19,925 bases of DNA from an uncultured Bacteroides sp. (GCA_900555635.1 USLU01000089.1:1-19925), one strand, 5' to 3'. Positions 5,890 to 14,820 are shown, numbered from the stretch's first letter. The notes: generated from the sequence alone by a model not told the origin. Program-made: numbers and translations.

Positions 5890-6639
5890 ATGAATAAAAA
5901 AAACATCTTCGTTTTTACAGTACTCTTCTTTTCTTTCTTCTTTTCTGCGTGTCAATCTTATAAAAAAGTCCCTTACTTGCAAGATGCGGAGATACTGAAA
6001 CAAGTCAATACGCAGACAGCACCTGTTCAAGATGCAAAGCTGTTGCCGGGTGATGAAGTCTCTATTTTTGTTTCAACTTCAGATCCGATAGTTGCGCAAC
6101 CTTTCAATGCACAAGGTAGTAGCTTCCTGTTGGATAATGAAGGAAATATCAATTATCCGGTTTTAGGACAGTTATCCCTGAATGGATTGACAAGCCGTGA
6201 AGCGGAGAACTTGATTACTGAAAAGCTGAAATCTTATGTCAAGGAAAGGCCTACGGTCGTGGTTCGTATGTCCGGTTTTAAGGTTTCAATTTTGGGAGAA
6301 GTTGCTTCTCCCGGTGTCTATCCCGTAGTGAATGAACAGATCAATATACTTGAAGCACTCGCCATGGCAGGAGATTTGACTATTTATGGTGTGCGTGATA
6401 ATGTAAAACTGATCCGTGAAGATAAGGACGGCCATAAACAGTTTGTTACACTCAATCTGAACGATGCGGATTTACTGTTGTCTCCTTATTATCAATTGCA
6501 ACAAAATGATATCCTCTATGTTACTCCGAATAAGACAAAGGCGCAGGGGGCCGGTATAGGGCAAAGTACTACTTTGTGGATTACAGGATTTTCCGTTTTG
6601 GTGTCTATTACCAGTCTGCTGATCAATATTTTAAGATAA
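5890..6639 (+). CDS. Polysaccharide export outer-membrane lipoprotein (Wza-like)
   Basis: This is a polysaccharide biosynthesis/export family protein, expected to form the outer-membrane or periplasmic part of the capsule export path. From the ATG at 5890 (249 residues) there is a lipoprotein signal with lipobox FSAC and acylated Cys21, which decides the start over an upstream in-frame ATG at 5836 that overlaps upxY. The poly-export domain follows (LLPGDEVSIFVSTSDP, about residue 50 on). An SLBB-type domain comes next (KVSILGEVASPGVYPV, from about residue 131), and a C-terminal hydrophobic segment ends the protein (about 226-247). Codons 3-5 contain an A8 run (5896-5903). No Wzc-type kinase gene follows, unlike many capsule operons. 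Confidence 0.93.
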   Translation: MNKKNIFVFTVLFFSFFFSACQSYKKVPYLQDAEILKQVNTQTAPVQDAKLLPGDEVSIFVSTSDPIVAQPFNAQGSSFLLDNEGNINYPVLGQLSLNGLTSREAENLITEKLKSYVKERPTVVVRMSGFKVSILGEVASPGVYPVVNEQINILEALAMAGDLTIYGVRDNVKLIREDKDGHKQFVTLNLNDADLLLSPYYQLQQNDILYVTPNKTKAQGAGIGQSTTLWITGFSVLVSITSLLINILR

Positions 6640-6714
6640 CGTGTGGTTTATTGGGCATAATAGATCGAGATTCAAGTTCCAAAACCATAGATATAGATTC
6701 TTTCTGTTGAAAAT

Positions 6715-8250
6715 ATGATGGAGGCCAACAATGCCGTAAATAATAAGCGAATAGCCAAAAATACATTGATATTGTATTTAAGAATGTTTCTTACGGTAGG
6801 CGTTAGTCTCTATACCTCTAGAGTAGTACTTGCTAATTTGGGTATATCAGATTATGGGCTCTATAATGTGATTGGTGGCTTTGTCAGTATGTTCTATATG
6901 GTTACAGCGTCTTTAACTCAAGCTATAAGTCGTTTTATTACATTTGAATTAGGGAAAAATGATATGAAGAAGTTGGAGGATACATTTTCCACCTCTGTAT
7001 TTATTCTATTTATTCTTTCTTTAGTAGTTGTTTTGTTAGCGGAAACAATAGGATTATGGTTTGTAAATTGTGAGTTAAATATAGATGCTGATCGAATGAT
7101 AGCCGCCAATTGGGTTTATCAGTTTACGGTATTGACTTTTGTACTGGAGATGTTGAGTATACCTTACAGTGCATTAATTGTTTCTCATGAAAAAATGGGT
7201 ACGTTTGCCTTTGTCACGATTATGAAAGTAATTCTAATGTTGGGAGTTGCATTGCTTTTATCTGTTAGTCCACTCGATACCTTGATTTTTTACGGCATCT
7301 TAACTTTCGCAGTATCTTTAGGCGTACAAGGAATGTATTATGTGTATTGTCGACGTAACTTTCGGGAATCTTCTGTGCATATACATTTTGACAAAGATTT
7401 GTTCAATGAGATGTTTGGGTTTGCCGGTTGGAATTTTTTGTCTACCGTTGCTTCCATGCTTAGCAGCCAAGGAGTCAATATGATGTTGAATATCTTTTTT
7501 GGGACTCCGGTGAACGCGGCAAGAGGAATCGCTGGGCAAATAAACGGTACAGCTGGTGCTTTTTCAAAAAACTTCACCATGGCACTATCTCCACAAATTA
7601 CAAAAAGTTATGCAAGTGGAGATAAATTATATTCAAAGGCTTTAGTCTGTCAAGGGGCGAAATATTCATTTCTATTGTTACTAATGGTTGCGTTACCTGT
7701 TATGTTGGAAACAGACTATATACTTTCTTTATGGCTTAAAGAAGTCCCACCTTATGCTTCGGCATTTGTACAGTTGCAGCTAGCTTATGCATTAGTGGAT
7801 GTGCTGGTATATACTAATCTGATTTTGAACAATGCAACAGGTAAAATAAAAGCCTATCAATTATTAATCAGTATAACGCAACTTGCCATTATACCCGTTT
7901 CGTACATAGTTTTAAAATTGGGTGGAAATCCGGTGGTAACTATTGCCATGACTAATGTAATGTATGCGTTGATAGTAATTCCACGAATTAATTTAAATCG
8001 CCAATTTATAGGTATTACATTTGGTTATTTCTTTAAGACGGTCATTGTTAAACTGCTTATTGTGTGCTTTTTGACTACTACGGTTTGCCTGCTTATACAA
8101 GTTAGACTGGAAGTGTCTTTTGGACGCCTCATATTAATAACTTTTGTTTCTACATTTTGCATCGCTGTCTTGACTTACTCTATTGCTTTGTCTGCTTCAG
8201 AACGAAAGGTGATAATGGCTATTGTGAAAAGTAGGATGTTTAAAAAATGA
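6715..8250 (+). CDS. Wzx-type polysaccharide flippase (MOP superfamily)
   Basis: The 511-residue, highly hydrophobic protein has about 12-14 predicted transmembrane helices and the N-terminal pattern of O-unit flippases (KRIAKNTLILYLRMFLTVGV, then SLYTSRVVLANLGISDYGLY). It should move undecaprenyl-linked repeat units across the inner membrane for Wzy-type polymerisation. Length fits the family (about 480-515). ATG 6715 is followed directly by ATG 6718; either could be used. A 75-bp gap separates it from the export lipoprotein gene; no promoter stands out in it. No polymerase gene is recognised in the window. Confidence 0.92.
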   Translation: MMEANNAVNNKRIAKNTLILYLRMFLTVGVSLYTSRVVLANLGISDYGLYNVIGGFVSMFYMVTASLTQAISRFITFELGKNDMKKLEDTFSTSVFILFILSLVVVLLAETIGLWFVNCELNIDADRMIAANWVYQFTVLTFVLEMLSIPYSALIVSHEKMGTFAFVTIMKVILMLGVALLLSVSPLDTLIFYGILTFAVSLGVQGMYYVYCRRNFRESSVHIHFDKDLFNEMFGFAGWNFLSTVASMLSSQGVNMMLNIFFGTPVNAARGIAGQINGTAGAFSKNFTMALSPQITKSYASGDKLYSKALVCQGAKYSFLLLLMVALPVMLETDYILSLWLKEVPPYASAFVQLQLAYALVDVLVYTNLILNNATGKIKAYQLLISITQLAIIPVSYIVLKLGGNPVVTIAMTNVMYALIVIPRINLNRQFIGITFGYFFKTVIVKLLIVCFLTTTVCLLIQVRLEVSFGRLILITFVSTFCIAVLTYSIALSASERKVIMAIVKSRMFKK

Positions 8251-8256
8251 AATGTA

Positions 8257-9154
8257 ATGTTGAATAATAGGAACTCGGTACTTGCAATAGCTCTAATAAT
8301 GGTAGTTGTCTATCATTTCCCTTATAATCCTATTGGAAGATTTAATATAGGATATATGGGGGTCGATATTTTTCTGTTTTATAGTGGATATGGTATTTGT
8401 AAGTCATTGCTGAAAAATAAAATAGCCACTTTTTATAAAAATAGATTAAAACGGATATTCCCAATGTTCGCTGTCTTTACTTTATGTATGGCAGCTTTGA
8501 AAGGTACTTTGAATGACATTTCATTATTATTACAACAAATTACGACATTGGCTTTTTATGTAAATCCGGACTATGCTACTGATTGGTATCTTTCGAGTTT
8601 GTTTTTATTCTATTTATTATCTCCCGTTTGTTTATTTGTTGTTAAAAAATGTAAATGGGGGGGGGTACGCTCTTATCCTTATAGTGACCTTTTTGTTTTT
8701 GCGCTTCATCGAAGTGCCTATGTGGCAATATCAATGTTTAATAGGAAGGATTCCAATTTATATTTTGGGCATTTTTTATTCATATTATAAAATAGAAACT
8801 ATATCCCTTAAGTACTCTTTACCTCTATTTGTATCAGGTTGTTTTTTCTGGTTTTGTGGATATAGATATTTGGGAACGGATCTTATGGTACTCTTGATTA
8901 TTCAACTAATTATACCTACTTTAAAAAGAACTCGGTTGCTGGATAACCGGATTTTATATTATGTAGGATCCCATTCATTAGAATTTTATATAGGAAATGT
9001 TATTACATTGCAAATGCAGCATTTGTTTTCTGAATCTCTTTTATTTGTCTGTGTGTTCAATATTTTGGGCACAATTATTCTAGGATATTTATTTGCTTTA
9101 CTTAACGAGAGGATTCTAACTCCATTCGTGGATATGATTATAGAAAAGAAGTAA
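8257..9154 (+). CDS. Acyltransferase-3 family membrane O-acyltransferase, frame broken at a G9 tract (phase OFF)
   Basis: Enzymes of this OafA-like family transfer acetyl or other acyl groups to sugars at the inner membrane. The first frame (8257-8790) gives IALIMVVVYHFPY (with the expected His), GYMGVDIFLFYSGYGI and FYKNRLKRIFPMF, all typical, then reaches KCKW at the poly-G tract and continues in a wrong frame to a stop at 8790 (177 residues). The right frame resumes after the tract (GGYALILIVTFLFLRFIEVP, membrane helices) and ends at 9154. Loss of one G (G8) or gain of two (G11) would join them into one protein of about 298 residues, reading Trp134-Gly-Gly-Tyr. It begins 6 bases after the flippase stop. 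A simple dead gene is possible, but the tract makes reversible slippage likelier. Homopolymer miscall must be excluded. Confidence 0.85.
8657..8665 (+). repeat. Poly-G tract (G9) in the acyltransferase gene
   Basis: Nine consecutive G in an AT-rich coding region, flanked as T-G9-TACG. The number of G decides whether the two halves of the acyltransferase are in one frame: G8 in frame, G9 (as here) out of frame. A similar tract at 15022-15029 has the same flanks. Confidence 0.9.
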
Positions 9155-9157
9155 GAA

Positions 9158-9832
9158 ATGAAAAAATATATTCGCTATATTCTCTATACATTACTGTGTC
9201 GGTTTTCTGGTTGTTTCAATCTGCATAATGCTACAGTGAGATGGATTATTTATCATCTATCTCCCTCCTCCAAGATAAATATTGATAGTAGCAAATGGGT
9301 AAAGTCGAGCATTAGTGCTTTGGGGGAAAACAATGAAGTCTCAATAATGGGAGAGGCGGATTTGGTATATAGTAATATTGCAATTTATGGGAATAACAAT
9401 CGTGTTGTTTTCAATGGATGTACAGGTATATTATCTCTTATTATTCGTGGTAATAACTGTCATGTTATTATAGATAAAAAAACATCAATGGAACAGTGTT
9501 ACATGGTGTGTATGGGGCAAGGCAATTCTATCACGATTGGAGAGGATTGTATGTTTAGCGGTGGTATTGAAATTTGGAATTCGGACACTCATCTTATTAC
9601 AGATATGGAAGGGAATGGTATCAACCATTCACAACCGATAACAATCGGCAATCATGTGTGGCTAGGCAAAAACATTACCGTGCTGAAAGGTGTGACTATT
9701 GGTAACCACGCAGTTGTTGGTATGTCTTCTGTTGTGACAAAAGATATAGCTGCACATTCTATTGCAGCAGGCAATCCGGCAAGAGTGGTAAAGACTGGCA
9801 TTGATTGGAAGAAAGGGTTTATTGATATTTAG
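9158..9832 (+). CDS. Hexapeptide-repeat (left-handed beta-helix) acyltransferase
   Basis: The 224-residue protein belongs to the WcaF/maltose O-acetyltransferase-like group, which transfers acetyl from acetyl-CoA to a sugar hydroxyl. A short N-terminal helical part is followed by beta-helix coils, recognisable as repeating I/V-x-I-G-x-x (ITIGEDCMFSGGIEIWNSDTH, then ITIGNHVWLGKNITVLKGVT). The likely catalytic His145 lies in NSDTHLI. The C-terminal AAGNPARVVK motif is standard for the family. It starts 3 bases after the preceding acyltransferase stop, so the two are probably co-translated. The acceptor sugar is unknown. Confidence 0.88.
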   Translation: MKKYIRYILYTLLCRFSGCFNLHNATVRWIIYHLSPSSKINIDSSKWVKSSISALGENNEVSIMGEADLVYSNIAIYGNNNRVVFNGCTGILSLIIRGNNCHVIIDKKTSMEQCYMVCMGQGNSITIGEDCMFSGGIEIWNSDTHLITDMEGNGINHSQPITIGNHVWLGKNITVLKGVTIGNHAVVGMSSVVTKDIAAHSIAAGNPARVVKTGIDWKKGFIDI

Positions 9833-9837
9833 TTTAT

Positions 9838-10575
9838 ATGTGTATACATAAATATATAGTGTTAAATATGTTAACAAAACGGGGGGTAATTGTTGATATT
9901 TTATTAATTATTTGTATCCTATTTCTAGTGACTAAAACAAAAAAATATGATGAATGGCTCAACCCCAAATCAACCGATCATTATGATAATTGGGCGGTGG
10001 AATGGGCTGTGAAAGGTTGGGACAGAACATTGGCTTCATTGCGAGTTGATACGGTAGATGCTGTATTCTTGGGGAATTCTATAACCTATGGCGGTAACTT
10101 TGAAAATGCTTTCCCTGACAAAAAAGTTGTTGTCTTGGCTTTTCCCGGAGATCATCTGAAAGGCATAGCTCTAAGAGCTTCGATGATGAAACATTTTAAA
10201 ACAAGGAAAGTGTTTTTAATGGGTGGCATCAATGGTTTGAAAACGATACCTCTTGATAGCACCAAAGTTCTTTTTAATGAAACTCTTGATAGTATATCTA
10301 AATATGCTTTGGGTGCAGAAATTTATGTGCAAAGTATTCTTCCATTAAATAACATAAAGAAAAGTGATGGACGAGAAGTGAACCCTATGATCGTTTCGGC
10401 AAACAGATTTATAAAGGAGATGGCAGAACATCGCAGATACAAATATGTAGATCTATACAATTTTTACGTTAAGGATGGACAGATGCCTGCCAATCTTACG
10501 AAAGATGGTATTCATCTTTTCCCTAGTGCTTATGAAAGATGGTATCGGGAAATTTATAAATATATGTATGAGTAA
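9838..10575 (+). CDS. Membrane-anchored SGNH/GDSL-family hydrolase-like protein
   Basis: The 245-residue protein (from ATG 9838; ATG 9868 would give 235) has one N-terminal hydrophobic helix (about residues 16-33, VIVDILLIICILFLV) and no lipobox, so it is probably anchored in the inner membrane facing the periplasm. SGNH blocks are clear: FLGNSITYG with Ser81, GGIN at 129-132, and DGIH at 223-226 with Asp223 and His226. In glycan loci such enzymes add or remove acyl esters, consistent with the two acyltransferases just upstream. A G6 run (9881-9886) lies early in the gene. The start choice is uncertain. Confidence 0.85.
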   Translation: MCIHKYIVLNMLTKRGVIVDILLIICILFLVTKTKKYDEWLNPKSTDHYDNWAVEWAVKGWDRTLASLRVDTVDAVFLGNSITYGGNFENAFPDKKVVVLAFPGDHLKGIALRASMMKHFKTRKVFLMGGINGLKTIPLDSTKVLFNETLDSISKYALGAEIYVQSILPLNNIKKSDGREVNPMIVSANRFIKEMAEHRRYKYVDLYNFYVKDGQMPANLTKDGIHLFPSAYERWYREIYKYMYE

Positions 10576-10628
10576 CAAGATTCTAATTGTATAAATAGTA
10601 AGAAATATTATGTGTAAGAATAATTTAC

Positions 10629-10638
10629 GGGGGGGGGG
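10629..10638 (+). repeat. Poly-G tract (G10) at the start of the first pyruvyl transferase gene
   Basis: Ten consecutive G lie between an upstream ATG (10610) and the conserved part of the pyruvyl transferase. With ten G the frame from 10610 stops after 15 codons; with nine G it would read through as MCKNNLRGGVMVVAPN and enter the enzyme. The tract can therefore switch use of that start. Confidence 0.85.
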
Positions 10639-10640
10639 TG

Positions 10641-11657
10641 ATGGTAGTAGCTCCTAATATGTATGGGAGAACTAATATAGGTGATTATATTCAAGCATTG
10701 GCTGCAAAGCAGTTTATTGGTGAAACAGATATCTATATAGAACGCGATCATGAACTAAATGTTTATAACGGAAAACCCGTAAAGATGATAATGAATGGCT
10801 GGTTTATGGATTATGGCGAAAATTTTCCACCTGTAGATAGTATAAAGCCATTGTATGTTGCTTTCCATATAAACAAATTAGGGCTTCCAGGATTGTTAAG
10901 TTCAAAAGCGATAGAACACTATAAAAAGCATCAGCCCATAGGCTGTCGTGATGAACACACTGCAGAACTTTTGCGTGAACATGGCGTTGATGCCTATTTT
11001 TCAGGATGCCTTACTTTGACTTTAGGTATGTCATATCGTTCTGATGAGAAAGATGGTAATGTGTATATAGTAGATCCCATGTATTCTACATTCAATTTAA
11101 GTAAAAGACCCTTTCTTATAGCGAAAACATTTTTTCGTTTGTTGTTCAATTACAGGCAAATAAAGACTATAACATTAAAACGAAGGCAGCAGGGATTGAC
11201 GGCTTTATTCCATAATACAATTTTTTATTCGGCATATAGAAAAGCTTTTTCTGAAGACATTTTGCTCAATGCAGAATATATAGAGCATATCAATGATGTA
11301 ATACCTAAAACGTATCCTGATTACCAATCGAAAATGGATTATGCTAAAATGCTTATTAATAAATATGCAAGGGCTAAATTGGTTATAACATCTAAAATAC
11401 ATTGTGCATTACCATGCACAGGATTAGAGACTCCCGTCGTATATATAAGAGCTAACAATGAGAGTACTCTCAGTACAGACCGTTATGGAGGGCTGATAGA
11501 TTTATTAAATGTGCTAGAATGGAAGGGGGATGGATTAAATTTGCCGGAAGGATTTAATCGCATCACTTTGAATAACTTGCCAAAAATAAAAAACAGTTGG
11601 CGGAAATATGCAGAATCTTTAATTTCTCGTTGTAAGGATTTTGTGGAAAATAATTAA
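10641..11657 (+). CDS. Polysaccharide pyruvyl transferase family protein (phase-variable start)
   Basis: The enzyme family transfers pyruvate from phosphoenolpyruvate as a ketal onto sugars, though many members have unproven activity. The protein begins near MVVAPNMYGRTNIGDYIQAL, includes GCRDEHTAELL and the SGCLTLTL strand, and ends with the conserved YARAKLVITSKIHCALP... block. As sequenced, translation must start at ATG 10641 (338 residues) or GTG 10638, immediately after the G10 tract and without a convincing spaced ribosome site. ATG 10610 would give a 348-residue product if the tract were G9. It follows the SGNH gene by 65 bases and precedes a predicted glycosyltransferase by 6. Expression is probably low or OFF in this state. 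Confidence 0.85.
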   Translation: MVVAPNMYGRTNIGDYIQALAAKQFIGETDIYIERDHELNVYNGKPVKMIMNGWFMDYGENFPPVDSIKPLYVAFHINKLGLPGLLSSKAIEHYKKHQPIGCRDEHTAELLREHGVDAYFSGCLTLTLGMSYRSDEKDGNVYIVDPMYSTFNLSKRPFLIAKTFFRLLFNYRQIKTITLKRRQQGLTALFHNTIFYSAYRKAFSEDILLNAEYIEHINDVIPKTYPDYQSKMDYAKMLINKYARAKLVITSKIHCALPCTGLETPVVYIRANNESTLSTDRYGGLIDLLNVLEWKGDGLNLPEGFNRITLNNLPKIKNSWRKYAESLISRCKDFVENN

Positions 11658-11663
11658 TATGCA

Positions 11664-12545
11664 ATGAGCAACTATAAATTATATGCGGTGAATTATGCAG
11701 ATGCGGCATACGAACACGCCCGATGTGTAAATAGTGAGACCGCCCGAATAATTGGCAAAGTAGACGAAATATTGGAATTCCATCCGGAAGATATTGCTGA
11801 TTTTCGTGCAGAACATCCTGAAATTTTTGCCTACAAACGTGGTGCGGGATTGTGGTTGTGGAAACCTTATATAATTTATAAAGCTTTGCAGCAGATTGAA
11901 GATGGAGCGTGGCTTTTTTATTGCGATAGTGGGGCAATGTATTATAATGATGTACATACCTTGGTAGATTGCGCTATAAAGGATGGTGAAGAACGCATGG
12001 TTTTTCAGTTGACATGGGCTTCTGCCCATCAATATACTAAAGCAGAGACTTTTGAATGGATGGGATGGAATGATAGAAAACATTATCAGGTAATGGCCAC
12101 TTGCTCAATGTGGAAAAAAACATCGCAAAATCTCTCTATAATAAAGGAATGGCTTGATGCCTGTTGTGAGGAACGTCTCATATCTCCCAATCGATTTGAT
12201 GAGTCTATTCCCGAAGATCCCGAATTTATATCTCATCGTGAAGATCAGTCTATATTTGATATTATTGTTCGTCGTCACGGTATAAAACCATATCGTGATC
12301 CTTCTGACTATGGAGTGAGGAATTATTTTTGGAATCCACTTAAAGATGGCGAGAGAAAGAGCCCTTATCCGGTGGTTATATTATCTTTCCGTCGCAATAA
12401 TCCTGATGTTTACAAATCTGAATTTCGCAAACGTTATCGTTTGTGGAGTCTATGCTTTCAGCATTTTGGTATTTATAAGAGGATATTGTTCGTATTGAGC
12501 AAGATAGGAATATGGAAATCTGGAGCTAGTGGTATAGGGATATAG
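11664..12545 (+). CDS. Predicted GT-A-type glycosyltransferase
   Basis: The 293-residue soluble protein has the layout of small capsule glycosyltransferases. It shows a conserved aromatic block RGAGLWLWKPYIIYKALQQ (about residues 58-77) and then a hydrophobic strand ending in an acidic motif, WLFYCDSGAM with Asp88-Ser-Gly, placed where GT-A enzymes bind the metal and sugar nucleotide. A later HREDQSIFDII segment resembles the region found in related putative transferases. No membrane helix is evident. It lies 6 bases after the pyruvyl transferase stop. Donor and acceptor are unknown, and the exact CAZy family cannot be named from sequence alone. Confidence 0.6.
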   Translation: MSNYKLYAVNYADAAYEHARCVNSETARIIGKVDEILEFHPEDIADFRAEHPEIFAYKRGAGLWLWKPYIIYKALQQIEDGAWLFYCDSGAMYYNDVHTLVDCAIKDGEERMVFQLTWASAHQYTKAETFEWMGWNDRKHYQVMATCSMWKKTSQNLSIIKEWLDACCEERLISPNRFDESIPEDPEFISHREDQSIFDIIVRRHGIKPYRDPSDYGVRNYFWNPLKDGERKSPYPVVILSFRRNNPDVYKSEFRKRYRLWSLCFQHFGIYKRILFVLSKIGIWKSGASGIGI

Positions 12546-12613
12546 AATAATTTAAATTACTATATATTTAAATGATTAACTAATAAATATTCACTTTTTA
12601 GTGGATTTATTCT

Positions 12614-13657
12614 ATGGATTTATTCGAAATAATAAAATTCCCTTATCGTGTGTTTCATAAGGCATATTTGAATAATAGAAAGAAAAAGATGGGGGTGTGG
12701 AACTTCTTTCTTTGGCAGGGGAAAAAAGCAGAAGAGAAAATACGAAGAGAGTATTATAAACAAACATTTTACACAGTAAAAAGTGAAAAAACAACCGTTA
12801 TTTATATGGCCAATGGATTTACTTGGCATGGTGGATTGGCTGACCGGTTAAAAGGTATTATTTCTTTGTTTTGCTGGTGTCATGATAATAACAGACCGTT
12901 TAAAATAAATTTCTGTCATCCTTTTAGATTGCAAGACTATTTGATTCCTAATCAGTATGATTGGCTGATTGGAGATGATGAAATATCTTACAATCCTCAA
13001 GAAGCAAGAGTGCTACAATGTTTGTTGGAGCCGGTACTTGCCGTACCTGAAGTACAATTCCAAATGCAACAATTACAAGAAAGTTGGATGAATGATAATT
13101 TGCAATTGAGGAATAAACAGTTGCATGTATATACGAATATGCGTTGTGGAAATCACCGATTTGCAGAATTGTTTCCCATATTATTCAAACCAGCCCCTCG
13201 ACTTCAACAATTAATAGACTATCATTTGGAACGCATAGGTGGAATCTATATTTCCATTTCCTTTCGTTTTACTACTTTATTAGGTGATTTTAATGATTGT
13301 ACAGGCCCTGCTTTGCCAGAGCAAGAAAGGCAACCATTGATTGATAAATGTTTAAAAGCGATAAGCGATATTTCATCTATAGCCCCCCGACATGATAGAG
13401 TCTTATTGACAGCTGATAGTTGTACATTCTTGAGACAGGCTGCTAAGCTTCCAAATGTTTATGTGATACCAGGGAAGGTAGGGCATATTGACTATGAGAA
13501 TAATGATGACGTCAATATGAAGACGTTTTTGGATTTTCTGCTTATTTCTAAAGCTGAAGCGGTGTATTTGGGCAAAAGTGGAAAAATGTATAAAAGTGCC
13601 TTTGCTCAAACAGCATCTATGGTAAACAACCGTCCGTTCAATATTATAGAATTCTGA
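12614..13657 (+). CDS. Predicted fucosyltransferase-like (GT-B) glycosyltransferase
   Basis: The 347-residue protein has a basic amphipathic N-terminus (residues 1-45) that may sit on the membrane. It then has YMANGFTWHGGLADRLKGII with Gly73-Gly and Arg78, like the nucleotide-sugar-binding start of O-fucosyltransferase/NodZ or GT11-type enzymes. The C-terminal part (LLTADSCTFLRQAAK, then FLLISKAEAVYLGKSGKMYKS) fits the donor-binding half of these GT-B folds (a residue after SDS/ADS, then SGxxxS/A). The family call is by pattern and moderate. A 68-bp AT-rich gap precedes it; its stop overlaps the next ATG (TGATG), implying coupling with the Fe-S protein gene. Confidence 0.6.
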   Translation: MDLFEIIKFPYRVFHKAYLNNRKKKMGVWNFFLWQGKKAEEKIRREYYKQTFYTVKSEKTTVIYMANGFTWHGGLADRLKGIISLFCWCHDNNRPFKINFCHPFRLQDYLIPNQYDWLIGDDEISYNPQEARVLQCLLEPVLAVPEVQFQMQQLQESWMNDNLQLRNKQLHVYTNMRCGNHRFAELFPILFKPAPRLQQLIDYHLERIGGIYISISFRFTTLLGDFNDCTGPALPEQERQPLIDKCLKAISDISSIAPRHDRVLLTADSCTFLRQAAKLPNVYVIPGKVGHIDYENNDDVNMKTFLDFLLISKAEAVYLGKSGKMYKSAFAQTASMVNNRPFNIIEF

Positions 13658-14820
13658 TGAACATGAATGATCATTTATGTGCTCCGGAATCATGTACTGG
13701 TTGTCTGGCTTGTTTGAATGTTTGTCCGCAGAAAGCTATTACTATTATTGAAGGTTTTCTTGGAGAGATATTACCTCGTATTGATAGGAACTTATGTATA
13801 GATTGTGGAGCTTGTGATAAAGTATGTCCCTCATTAAATTCACAGGAAAAGTATTATCCACAAGCGTGTTATGCAGCTTGGACAAAGGATAATTTTGATT
13901 ACAGTACATCGACTAGCGGTGGATTGGCTACAGCTATGAGTAAGCAAATTATAAATGGCGGTGGGGTAGTATATGGGTGTGCAGCTATTGGTATAAACGT
14001 GAAACACCTTCGTTGCACAACGATAGAAGAAATAGAAAAATTAAAAGGGTCCAAATATGTGCAGAGTAATGTCTGTACAATTTATCAAGATATAAAGTTA
14101 GATTTGAAAAATGGGAAAAAGGTTTTGTTTATTGGTACTCCATGTCAAGTGGGCGGAGTGAAATCTTTTTTGAAAAAGGATTATTTGAATTTCATAACAG
14201 TCGATTTAATTTGTCACGGGGTTCCATCTATTCGTTCTTTGAAGGATAGCTTAAGTCATAATATTAAAGACCTTGATTTTGAAACAATTTCTTACCTTTC
14301 CTTTAGGAATCATGGGAAAGGAGACTTTTGTTTAGAATGTAAAGGAAAGACTAAGAATAGGATTCCTTTTGAATTTGAAAAAGGAGTAGATTATTCGACT
14401 TCTTATTATCCTACTTTTTTCTTCGGTAATTCATATCGTAATAGTTGTTATCAGTGTCAATATGCTCAACCCCAAAGAGTGTCAGACATAACTATTGGTG
14501 ATTTTTGGGGGTTAAGCGACAAGCTTGTCATTGACCAAGCTCAACAAGGAATATCTGCTGTTTTGATTAATACGGACAAAGGAGCAGGCTTTTATCAAAC
14601 TTTAGCAGATAATATTCACAGTTATCCGGAAAGTATTGATGAAGCAGTCACTAATAATGCACAATTAAAGTCTCCTACTATTAAAACCCAAAGGACTAAA
14701 ATTTTCAGATACCTATGTACAAAGATGTCTTTTGAGAATGCTTTTAAATGGACTTATTTTGATAGGATAACAAAAAGTAAATTAAAGAAAATCATTAAAA
14801 AGATTATATATTATAGATGA
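13657..14820 (+). CDS. Coenzyme F420 hydrogenase/dehydrogenase beta-subunit family Fe-S protein
   Basis: The 387-residue protein has two N-terminal [4Fe-4S] motifs: Cys13, 16, 19, 23 followed by Pro, and Cys47, 50, 53, 57 followed by Pro. It then has the FrhB-type domains (TSGGLATAMSKQII; GTPCQVGGVKSFL; ICHGVPS) and a C-terminal C-x2-C block with SDITIGDFWG. Related proteins bind flavin and iron-sulfur clusters. Bacteroides does not make F420, so the family name does not describe its job here. Copies recur in capsule and exopolysaccharide loci beside pyruvyl transferases, as here: its stop overlaps the next gene's ATG by 4 bases. A redox step on the glycan or its precursor is an inference. 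Confidence 0.9.
   Translation: MNMNDHLCAPESCTGCLACLNVCPQKAITIIEGFLGEILPRIDRNLCIDCGACDKVCPSLNSQEKYYPQACYAAWTKDNFDYSTSTSGGLATAMSKQIINGGGVVYGCAAIGINVKHLRCTTIEEIEKLKGSKYVQSNVCTIYQDIKLDLKNGKKVLFIGTPCQVGGVKSFLKKDYLNFITVDLICHGVPSIRSLKDSLSHNIKDLDFETISYLSFRNHGKGDFCLECKGKTKNRIPFEFEKGVDYSTSYYPTFFFGNSYRNSCYQCQYAQPQRVSDITIGDFWGLSDKLVIDQAQQGISAVLINTDKGAGFYQTLADNIHSYPESIDEAVTNNAQLKSPTIKTQRTKIFRYLCTKMSFENAFKWTYFDRITKSKLKKIIKKIIYYR

Noticed and set aside
8573..9154. Independent gene starting MLLIGIF
   Set aside because: Its first part overlaps the acyltransferase in a wrong frame and its real content is the C-terminal half of the same enzyme; it is explained by the G9 frameshift.
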